From Candidatus Curtissbacteria bacterium (GTDB lineage: Bacteria > Patescibacteriota > Microgenomatia > Curtissbacterales > GWA2-41-24): 6,980 bases of DNA. Positions 1 to 5,886 of this stretch are shown in pieces. Where the stretch lies: NCBI GenBank assembly GCA_016195765.1, contig JACPYZ010000019.1, positions 1 through 6,980 of the forward strand, written 5' to 3'. Position 1 is the stretch's first letter, and the number at the start of each line of letters is the position of its first letter. Position numbers and translations under genes: made by a program. The notes beneath the pieces were generated by a model. The model was not told where the DNA came from and searched no databases. It worked only from the letters and a program-made list of their open reading frames with translations.

Positions 1-875
1 ATGTAACGTGTTGCGATTTTAACAGCTATTTCTTTTGGTAGTGCGGGTGGTTTACCATTTCCAACGTAACCATGGCTGGCAAACCAGAGGCGCATAAATT
101 CTTTATCATAATTTTCTACCTCTTCGCCTCTTTTAAACCTTTCTAAGTAAGTTCTCTTTACCCAATAACGGCTACTGTCTGGCGTATGTACTTCGTCAAT
201 TAAAATGAGTTTTCCATTTTTGTCTAAACCAAATTCATATTTTGTATCGGCTAGAATGAGACCGGCGTTTTCGGCAATTTTTGCTCCTTTTGTATATAGA
301 GCAAGAGCGACTTTTTCTATTTGGTCCCAAATTTTCTTATCTATTAATTTTTGCTTTATAATTTCGTCTTTTGTAATTGGCTCATCATGACCGCCTACAC
401 CTGTTTCGCGAGTAGTTGGGGTAATAACGGGGCGATTTAATTTTTGATTCTTCATTAGGCCATCTGGAAATTTAATGCCGTAAATTATTCTTTCGCCTTT
501 TTCGTATTTTTTCCATAATGAAGTATCTGTTACACCCGTTATATAACCTCTGACAATTACCTCGATCGGGAGAGCTTGGCAATTTGCCACGAGCATGACA
601 TTGGGGTCTATTGTCCCTATCATGTGATTTTGAATAATATCGCGAGTTTGATCAAACCAAAACTTTGAGAGTAAATTTAATACGGCACCACGCAAAGGAA
701 TTAAACCGAGTACTTTATCAAATGCCGAAATCCGGTCTGTTGCAATTAAAATACGAAGATTCCCTGAAACATACCAATCCCGAACTTTACCGCTGCGTTT
801 TTCGCCGAGACCTTTTGCGTTTATTGAATCAACAGAATCTGGCAGACATTTTAATAAGGTGTTTTTATCAATCAC
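1..875 (-). CDS. purC: Phosphoribosylaminoimidazole-succinocarboxamide synthase (SAICAR synthetase), partial at 3' end
   Basis: PurC joins CAIR and L-aspartate with ATP to make SAICAR in the cytoplasm. I translated the minus strand by hand: 291 codons are open from a GTG at 875..873 to the window edge, with no stop. Motifs in order: GKVRDWYV (29-36), IATDRISAFD (44-53), IPLRGAVLN (59-67), VRGYITG (108-114), the PITPTT-like VITPTT (150-155), GHDEPIT (162-168), AGLILADTKYEFG (204-216), DEVHTPDSSRYW (227-238) and SHGYVG (267-272). This is the long, ADE1-like form (about 290-310 residues), not the short 240-residue E. coli form, so only a few C-terminal residues should be missing. GTG is the only plausible start: an in-frame TAA lies two codons upstream (881..879), and no later ATG precedes the GKVRD motif. 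No clear Shine-Dalgarno is visible. It lies 21 bases after purE and is the only junction here with a true gap between intact genes. Confidence 0.95.
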   Translation of the reverse strand, partial: MIDKNTLLKCLPDSVDSINAKGLGEKRSGKVRDWYVSGNLRILIATDRISAFDKVLGLIPLRGAVLNLLSKFWFDQTRDIIQNHMIGTIDPNVMLVANCQALPIEVIVRGYITGVTDTSLWKKYEKGERIIYGIKFPDGLMKNQKLNRPVITPTTRETGVGGHDEPITKDEIIKQKLIDKKIWDQIEKVALALYTKGAKIAENAGLILADTKYEFGLDKNGKLILIDEVHTPDSSRYWVKRTYLERFKRGEEVENYDKEFMRLWFASHGYVGNGKPPALPKEIAVKIATRY

Positions 876-896
876 TTTTTAAATAGAAATCTACGT

Positions 897-1427
897 TTAT
901 ACATTATCTTTTTTCTCGCTTTGCTCTAAATAATCTTTGTATCCGGATTTTTCCAAGTTTTGAGCTTTTTGCAAAACTTCACTTTTCATATTTGCTTTGT
1001 ACTGCTTAATTTTTTCTGAAAGTTCTTTGTTTGAGAGAGCGAGTATCTCTACGGCTAGTAGACCTGCGTTTTTTGCACCATTTATGGCAACGGTTGCAAC
1101 CGGCACACCTGGAGGCATCTGAACAATTGAAAGAACTGAATCAAGTCCGTCCATAGTTTTGGTTTTAACTGGTACTCCAATTACTGGCAGGTGAGTATTG
1201 GCGGCCGTCATGCCTGGTAAGTGGGCTGCCCCACCTGCCCCTGCTATTATCACCTTTGTTCCGTTTCCTTCTGCGTCTTTTGCAAATTCTGCCATGCGAT
1301 CTGGGGTTCTATGAGCGGATACGACAGTTATTTGGTAAGAAACAGAAAACTCATCGAGGATTTTTGCCGCCTCCTGCATAACAGGTAAATCCGAATCGCT
1401 TCCCATAATGATTGCTACCTGTTTCAT
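897..1427 (-). CDS. purE: 5-(carboxyamino)imidazole ribonucleotide mutase (class I PurE)
   Basis: PurE moves the carboxylate of N5-CAIR to C4, giving CAIR, the substrate of PurC encoded next. The 176-residue protein has the usual PurE fold signatures: GSDSD (9-13), SAHRTP with the catalytic histidine at about residue 39 (37-42), GAGGAAHLPG (63-72), PVIGVPVKT (81-89) and the SIVQMPPGVPVATVAING stretch (100-117). Length is slightly above the bacterial norm of 160-170 because of a lysine- and glutamate-rich tail. Having purK directly upstream points to the class I mutase rather than a class II AIR carboxylase. The ATG at 1427..1425 overlaps (ATGA) the TGA ending the out-of-frame purK tail, so coupling with an intact purK is the likely ancestral state. 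The present purK stop lies 40 bases upstream. An AAGGA about 13 bases before the ATG is a poorly spaced ribosome-binding site. Confidence 0.96.
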   Translation of the reverse strand: MKQVAIIMGSDSDLPVMQEAAKILDEFSVSYQITVVSAHRTPDRMAEFAKDAEGNGTKVIIAGAGGAAHLPGMTAANTHLPVIGVPVKTKTMDGLDSVLSIVQMPPGVPVATVAINGAKNAGLLAVEILALSNKELSEKIKQYKANMKSEVLQKAQNLEKSGYKDYLEQSEKKDNV

Positions 1428-1483
1428 ATTGAAATCATTTTCCTTGCTGTTTTTGCTTTTGCCAGAACTAAATGTTTACCATA
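1424..1483 (-). pseudogene. Relict C-terminal tail of purK in the -1 frame
   Basis: Read in the frame one base behind purK, these bases encode YGKHLVLAKAKTARKMISI followed by TGA. PurK proteins typically end their C-terminal domain with YGK, a short charged spacer and RKMGHI, so this looks like the authentic tail. Its TGA (1426..1424) overlaps the purE ATG (1427..1425) as ATGA, the junction type used between intact genes of this operon, which supports it as the original purK end. The segment between VMVN and YGK, about 20-35 residues in relatives, is absent. The 9 bases TATGGTAAA at 1483..1475 serve both as part of VMVN in frame 0 and as YGK in frame -1. This would fit a deletion between two copies of that 9-mer; the repeat origin is inference. 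Confidence 0.6.
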
Positions 1484-2400
1484 ACTGCCGCTTTTGCTTT
1501 CATGGTCGTTGCACCGAGTGGCAAATTGGATACCGCTCTGACATGTTGCTCAAATTGTGATGTTTTGCAGGCTTCAATTGTATAGTGACCACTATTGTGA
1601 ACCCTTGGGGCAATTTCATTTAAAAGAACTTGCCCATTTGGCGTCTCAAACATTTCTATTCCAAAGACACCAGCACCAGCAAAATTAGTTATGACTTTTT
1701 TGGCGATTTTTGCGGCTTGTAACTCAATTTTCTTTGTTCCTTTTGCAGGGGCTAGTACATAATGACAAATGTTATTTTTTTGTATCGTTTCAACAAGCGG
1801 ATAAGACTTGATTTGGCCCTTTATATTTCGAGCGACTTGAATTGCCAGCTCTCTTTTAAGAGGAATGACTTTTTCTACGTATGCTTGTCTACCGACCTTT
1901 TTAAACGCTTCTTTAATCTCTGCCTTTTTTCTTATAAGAGCATTACCACGCCCGTCATAGCCATGAACCCTCGCTTTTAAAATAACGGGGTACTTATATT
2001 TTTGAATAAATTGTTCAAGGTCTATTTGAGAATTTACAACTGCAAAATCGGCAATTGGGATATTCAGTTTTTGTAAGAATTGTTTCTGCAGGAATTTATC
2101 TTGAATTATTTCTAGCGTTTCGCCTGGTGGATTAATGCTTACTCCAGATTTTGCTAATTTTTTTAATATTTGGGTGTTTGCCGATTCGATTTCAAAAGTA
2201 AGATAGTCAACAATTTTGCCTAACTTCTCAATTTGTTTAGGATCTTTGAAATCGCCTATGATTTGTTTGTCGGCAATTATGCCTGCTGGGCTTTGGGGTG
2301 TGGGATCAAGAACTATAACTTTGAGTTTTAGGTCGTGTGCTGCTTGTGTGATCATCCGTCCAAGCTGTCCTCCGCCTATTATACCTAAGGTTTTTCTCAT
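1468..2400 (-). CDS. purK: N5-carboxyaminoimidazole ribonucleotide synthase, C-terminally truncated
   Basis: PurK is an ATP-grasp enzyme that carboxylates AIR with bicarbonate and ATP to N5-CAIR, the substrate of PurE. The reading frame gives 310 residues against about 350-390 for the family. Present: N-terminal IIGGGQLGRM (7-16), the ATP-grasp segment with YPVILKARVHGYDGRGN (137-153), FGIEMF (246-251) and NEIAPRVHNSGHYT (261-274, metal, ATP and substrate residues), then EQHVRAVSNLPLG (284-296). The protein stops at AVMVNI, where family members continue into a small C-terminal domain ending in a YGK...RKMGH-like tail. That tail follows here in the -1 frame (separate entry). The ATP-grasp core is whole, but the lost tail carries a conserved lysine (in RKxGH) that I recall as functionally important, so activity is doubtful. 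The start overlaps the purB stop by 4 bases (ATGA) and has AAGG at 2411..2408, 7 bases upstream. Identity is sure; functionality is not. Confidence 0.93.
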   Translation of the reverse strand: MRKTLGIIGGGQLGRMITQAAHDLKLKVIVLDPTPQSPAGIIADKQIIGDFKDPKQIEKLGKIVDYLTFEIESANTQILKKLAKSGVSINPPGETLEIIQDKFLQKQFLQKLNIPIADFAVVNSQIDLEQFIQKYKYPVILKARVHGYDGRGNALIRKKAEIKEAFKKVGRQAYVEKVIPLKRELAIQVARNIKGQIKSYPLVETIQKNNICHYVLAPAKGTKKIELQAAKIAKKVITNFAGAGVFGIEMFETPNGQVLLNEIAPRVHNSGHYTIEACKTSQFEQHVRAVSNLPLGATTMKAKAAVMVNI

Positions 2401-3773
2401 ACGACTGCCTTTTTGATCTTATCGATCATTTGGGCAGATTTTTTTGATGCAAGACCAATGTGCTTAGAATAATCAAGGGCTTCTTTAATCTCTTGTTGGT
2501 TTAGATATTTTTTTATCACTTCGTCTTTTTCTAGTAAATCTGAAAGGGGAGTGTTACTGGCGTAAGAATCCATCGCGTAATTTCTGATGAGCTCATGCAC
2601 CATTTGTCGATCTGCTCCATTTTTTACTGCTTGCATCATAACTGCTTCCGAAGACGCGAATGGACCATATTTTTCAAGATTATTTTTTATTTGATCTTTG
2701 TTTATGTTCATTCCTGACACTATTTTTATTGATTGGTTTAAAATTTCATCTGTTGCCAAGAATGACTCCGGTAAAATAATTCTTCTTGCAGCACTGTCAT
2801 CAAGCGTTCTTTCAAGTAGTGAATGTGCGGCATTATCCCAAGCAGTTCTTGAAAGGTTTACAAGATGACGAGCAATCGAACAAATTCTTTCTGATAAGAT
2901 TGGGTTTCTTTTAAATGGCATTGCCGAAGAGCCAACTTGTTTTTCTCCAAACGGTTCTTGAATCTCTCCAAAGCCTGCTGACTGAAGAATTCGTATATCA
3001 AAGGCAAATTTGTAAAGACTTCCGGCAATTGATGACAATAAAGAAAGCACTAGAAAATCTAACTTTCTTGGGTAAACTTGGGTTGTGACATCAAAAGCTT
3101 CTATACCTAAATCTGTTAACACTTCTTTTTCTAAGCTTTCTGATTTCTCCCCTAACAGTGCAAAGTAACTTGCAGAATTGCCTACTGCTCCTTTTAACCC
3201 TTTTCCTTTAAGTTGAGCTTTTACAAAGTGTAAAAGCTCAAGATCTGTTAGCAGGTCTTGAGTATAGAAAGAAAATCTGTAGCCAAGTGTAGTTGGTTCT
3301 GCTGGTTGAAGGTGTGTATATGCCATGCATACAAGGTCTTTGTTCTCTTCGATTCTCTTTGAAAGCTCTTTGAGCAATGACTTTAAATCTTTCTCGATTA
3401 TTCCCAACGCACCTGACATTAATAATGTGTCTGCGTTGTCTTCTATATCTTGGGATGTGGCGCCAAAGTGGATCTTTCCCCCACCGACTTTTGCTTGTGA
3501 GGCAAAAGTTTTAAGTTCGGCCATTAAATCGTGTTTTAGTTCTTCTTCGATTTTATGGGCTGTTTCAATGTCAATCTCGTCTTGATGTTTTACTATATCT
3601 TCTAATTCTTCTTTTGAAATTAAACCCAATTTATTTTGAGATTTGGCAAGAGCGACCCAAACCTTGCGCCAAGTTTTTCTGCGATTAATTTCGGAAAATA
3701 GTTCTCGCATTTGAGCTGATCCATAACGCCAACTAAAAGGGGACTGATAGATGTTGAAATTTATTTCGCTCAT
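2397..3773 (-). CDS. purB: Adenylosuccinate lyase
   Basis: PurB releases fumarate twice in purine synthesis: SAICAR to AICAR, and adenylosuccinate to AMP. It thus links purC and purP to purA in this operon. The 458-residue protein belongs to the fumarase/aspartase superfamily and is usually a homotetramer in the cytoplasm. Visible motifs: HDLMA (81-85), IHFGATSQD (101-109), THLQPAEPTT (153-162, histidine at 154) and the superfamily signature GSSAMPFKRNP (281-291, with the catalytic serine at 282 or 283). ERTLDDSAARR follows at about 321-331. The N-terminus (YQSPFSWRYGS) and the ERTLDDSA and PFASSEAVMM segments resemble the animal ADSL type more than the short B. subtilis type. The start overlaps the TGA of the relict purP-like tail by 4 bases; no clear Shine-Dalgarno is visible. 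The stop overlaps purK by 4 bases. No lesion seen. Confidence 0.96.
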   Translation of the reverse strand: MSEINFNIYQSPFSWRYGSAQMRELFSEINRRKTWRKVWVALAKSQNKLGLISKEELEDIVKHQDEIDIETAHKIEEELKHDLMAELKTFASQAKVGGGKIHFGATSQDIEDNADTLLMSGALGIIEKDLKSLLKELSKRIEENKDLVCMAYTHLQPAEPTTLGYRFSFYTQDLLTDLELLHFVKAQLKGKGLKGAVGNSASYFALLGEKSESLEKEVLTDLGIEAFDVTTQVYPRKLDFLVLSLLSSIAGSLYKFAFDIRILQSAGFGEIQEPFGEKQVGSSAMPFKRNPILSERICSIARHLVNLSRTAWDNAAHSLLERTLDDSAARRIILPESFLATDEILNQSIKIVSGMNINKDQIKNNLEKYGPFASSEAVMMQAVKNGADRQMVHELIRNYAMDSYASNTPLSDLLEKDEVIKKYLNQQEIKEALDYSKHIGLASKKSAQMIDKIKKAVV

Positions 3774-3838
3774 GTTGTTATTTTAGCAAGTTGCTTTTTG
3801 GCAATGGCTTCTTTAATTTCTATGGCAACACGCCTGCC
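3770..3838 (-). pseudogene. Relict C-terminal tail of the purP-like paralogue in the +1 frame
   Basis: Starting at 3838 in the frame one base ahead of the truncated gene, the sequence encodes GRRVAIEIKEAI, then AKKQLAKITT and TGA. The intact PurP at the right of the window ends GRRIAMEIKEAV plus ten residues, so this is clearly the same C-terminus. The TGA (3772..3770) overlaps the purB ATG as ATGA, like the intact junctions. Removing one G from the GGG at 3839..3837 would join HIAV directly to GRRVAIEIK in frame. The segment between these points, about 75-80 residues in the neighbouring PurP (its residues ~250-327), is absent. Hence there are two changes: a deletion of roughly 230 bases and a one-base shift, possibly from a single event. 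Confidence 0.8.
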
Positions 3839-4616
3839 CTACTGCAATATGGCCTGCTTCTTCGTATTTTATTTCTAACTTACCATTGATCATTTCTTGG
3901 TATTTTTCTGGAAGGCGTGACCATCCTTCTAGATTTGTTTGGCGACGAGTATCGGTTCCAACAAGTTCTAGTCTTTTCTCTATCGGCGAATAGAAAAAAT
4001 TAAAGTTAACTTGAACACCCAAAATAAATTCCTCAATGACTGCTGTTTCTAATGAAATTCTAGTGATTTTTCCATCTTTTATCAGTTCGTCACTTTGAAC
4101 TTTAAAACTAAGAGGGGAGTCGCATAAGAAAAAAGCTCTCTCGAACTTTCTTTGGGCTTCTGAAACTTTGACCATTACGAGTTTGTCAATTTGCTGATAA
4201 TTTTCGTAGAGTTTTGGGTACTTAATCTTGGCTTTTTCAAGCAAATCATATTGATTTGGGTGTTCGTTGCGTTCTTCAATTCTTAACAATTTTTTGTTGC
4301 CGAATATTGGAACGTTAAAATCATTTTCGATCGCGTCATAGTCATTTACGTAAACTTCAAATGAACGATGGGGGATAAAGATAGCATTTTTTTTCTGTAA
4401 GATTTTTTGGGTCTCCCCTTCTAGTAACTGTTTAAAATTTTTGACATACAGGACTTCGTCTACACATCCCACTTTGCCGTTTGTTTTAAAGTAGTTTGCG
4501 TAAGTTTTATCTCTCCCCTCCTCTACAATTACGAGTGTCTTAAATCCTTCGTCTTTGGCACCCCGACATACGTCAAGCGCACTGTGACTACCAACAACGG
4601 CGATTGTGTTAAGCAT
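3813..4616 (-). CDS. PurP-like ATP-grasp paralogue, truncated (probable pseudogene)
   Basis: This is a second member of the PurP family (formate-dependent AICAR ligase, DUF1246/DUF1297). From the ATG at 4616 it has 267 residues against about 350-365 for the family. Seen: VVGSHSALDVCRGAKDEGF (7-25), IFIPHRSF (79-86), IFGNKKLLRIEERN (104-117), EEFILGVQVNFNFFYSP (195-211), DTRRQTNLEG (222-231) and EEAGHIAV (252-259). The glycine-rich ATP-grasp loop of true PurP (GAAGGKGYF in the neighbour) is replaced by VSEAQRKFERAFF (151-163), as I recall for a known non-canonical paralogue group of unproven function. After HIAV it breaks off and ends in the frameshifted residues GQACCHRN. The RESLL helix, PFCLE strand and the metal-binding E-x-S-x-R segment are missing, so a working enzyme is unlikely. 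A TTG at 4649 could extend the frame, but the ATG at 4616 has GAGGT at ideal spacing and suits the family N-terminus. It overlaps the purA stop by 8 bases. Confidence 0.85.
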   Translation of the reverse strand: MLNTIAVVGSHSALDVCRGAKDEGFKTLVIVEEGRDKTYANYFKTNGKVGCVDEVLYVKNFKQLLEGETQKILQKKNAIFIPHRSFEVYVNDYDAIENDFNVPIFGNKKLLRIEERNEHPNQYDLLEKAKIKYPKLYENYQQIDKLVMVKVSEAQRKFERAFFLCDSPLSFKVQSDELIKDGKITRISLETAVIEEFILGVQVNFNFFYSPIEKRLELVGTDTRRQTNLEGWSRLPEKYQEMINGKLEIKYEEAGHIAVGQACCHRN

Positions 4617-5886
4617 AAATAACCTCTTCTCTTTTTGGTCCAACACCAATAAATTTAACTTTTATACCTACCTGTTTTTCTATCAGTTCCAGATAATTTC
4701 GAGCGTTTTTAGGTAACTGGTTAATTTCTCTAACCCCACTAATATCTTCATCCCAACCCGGCAAAGATTGGTAGACAGGTTCAACCTTTTCCAGCGCTTC
4801 TGCGTCACCCGATGGGTACCATGATTCTTTTCCACTTACTTTATAGCCAACACAAACTTTAATCGTTTTAAAACCAGAGAGAACGTCGAGTTTTGTTAGA
4901 GCAAGTTCTGTAACCTTATTTACATTAACGGCATATTTTAGAAGTTCCAGATCAAGCCAGCCAGGATCTCTTGTACGACCTGAGGTTGTTCCAATTTCGT
5001 GGCCCTTTTCGATTATGATTTGCCTTTCGGGACCTTCTATTTTTGTGGGCATTGGACCATTACCCACACGAGTGGTGTAAGATTTTGTGATTCCGATGAC
5101 ACTACTTATATATGAAGGGTGCAAATCGTAAGAGCGCCAAATACCTGCAATACCAGGGTTTGATGAAGTAACAAATGGATACGTTCCACCGTCAATATCT
5201 AGAAACCAACCTTGGGCTCCTTCGAAAAGAATATTTTTCTTTTCGTAAATTCCTATGTGAACAATGTTTATGGTGTTGGCGACAAAAGGTTTAATTATTT
5301 TGGCATACTCGGAAAATTTTTCGTAAACATCCTTGTAGTTTAATTTTAAATTGTAAGTTTCATTTTGAAACTCAAGTTCTTCTTTTAATGTTTGCCCAAA
5401 ACTCTCGCTGATTAAGTCTTTTACCCTAAGACCAACTCTTTCGGTTCGATCTGCAAATGTTGGGCCAACCCCCCTACCTGTTGTGCCAATTTTGCTGTTT
5501 CTCCCAGCTTCTCTTTTTCCGTCTCTTAGTTTATGCCATGGCATAGTAAGTGTGCATTGCTGGTCAATGACAAGATTTTTCCAAGTAACTTTAGCTTTTT
5601 TAAGTTGATCCATTTCGTCGTCTACTAAAGATTCAAGATCGAGAGCAACCCCACGTCCAACTAAACAAATAGCTTTTTGGTTAAAGATTCCTGATGGAAT
5701 AATGTGAAGTGCGAACTTGCCGTATTTATTTTGAACGGTATGCCCAGTATTTGACCCGCCATTATAACGAGCAACGATATCTGCGTCTTGAGCAAGGTCG
5801 TCGATTAACCTACCTTTGCCTGAGTCTCCCCAATCGACTCCGATTACTGCTGTTATTCCACGATGCTTATTTTGGTTTTTACTCAT
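4609..5886 (-). CDS. purA: Adenylosuccinate synthetase
   Basis: PurA uses GTP to join IMP and aspartate into adenylosuccinate, which PurB cleaves to AMP. At 425 residues it is full length (E. coli 432), with no internal gap seen. Motifs: GVDWGDSGKGR (16-26) with the catalytic aspartate at 21, GSNTGHTV with the catalytic histidine at 49, IGTTGRGVGP (133-142), ILFEGAQG (219-226), TYPFVTSSN (235-243), TTRVGNGPMPT (271-281), the aspartate-binding region GTTSGRTRDPGWLD (299-312) and the guanine-binding TKLD (331-334). Odd points: the usual GDEGKGK reads GDSGKGR, replacing the glutamate next to the catalytic aspartate, and DIDHGTYP reads DIDGGTYP. The start overlaps the purP stop by 4 bases (ATGA), with no visible Shine-Dalgarno, so translational coupling is likely. 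The coding end contains the ribosome-binding site of the next gene. Confidence 0.96.
   Translation of the reverse strand: MSKNQNKHRGITAVIGVDWGDSGKGRLIDDLAQDADIVARYNGGSNTGHTVQNKYGKFALHIIPSGIFNQKAICLVGRGVALDLESLVDDEMDQLKKAKVTWKNLVIDQQCTLTMPWHKLRDGKREAGRNSKIGTTGRGVGPTFADRTERVGLRVKDLISESFGQTLKEELEFQNETYNLKLNYKDVYEKFSEYAKIIKPFVANTINIVHIGIYEKKNILFEGAQGWFLDIDGGTYPFVTSSNPGIAGIWRSYDLHPSYISSVIGITKSYTTRVGNGPMPTKIEGPERQIIIEKGHEIGTTSGRTRDPGWLDLELLKYAVNVNKVTELALTKLDVLSGFKTIKVCVGYKVSGKESWYPSGDAEALEKVEPVYQSLPGWDEDISGVREINQLPKNARNYLELIEKQVGIKVKFIGVGPKREEVIYA
4622..4626 (-). promoter_or_regulatory. Shine-Dalgarno that decides the purP-like start
   Basis: GAGGT lies within the last codons of purA, 5 bases before the ATG at 4616. 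It matches the anti-Shine-Dalgarno complement (GGAGGT) and is the clearest ribosome-binding site in the window. It favours the ATG at 4616 over the upstream TTG at 4649. Confidence 0.7.

Noticed and set aside
665..886. Plus-strand 73-residue open frame
   Set aside because: It lies wholly antisense to purC, whose minus-strand frame carries the KVRD and DRISAFD motifs, and shows no family features.
1424..1483. Programmed -1 ribosomal frameshift to fuse purK with its tail
   Set aside because: No slippery heptamer of the X XXY YYZ type precedes the TAG; the bases read GTA AAC ATT TAG. A shift would also still leave the middle segment missing.
1455..1497. Direct repeat GCAAAAGC at 1497..1490 and 1462..1455 as the deletion junction in purK
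   Set aside because: Both copies are still present and the frame change lies between them, so a deletion between these copies cannot explain the lesion; the K/A-rich coding bias explains the repeat.
3770..3842. Programmed +1 frameshift in the purP-like gene
   Set aside because: No slow codon or stop-codon shift site is visible, and the product would still lack about 75-80 conserved residues. Deletion plus slip explains it better.
4617..4649. Upstream TTG start for the purP-like gene
   Set aside because: It would add 11 residues that are unlike the family N-terminus, and the GAGGT at 4626..4622 clearly serves the ATG at 4616.
1424..5886. Recoded UGA (as in some CPR lineages)
   Set aside because: TGA ends purP, purB and both relict tails exactly at ATGA overlaps with the next gene, so it works as a stop.
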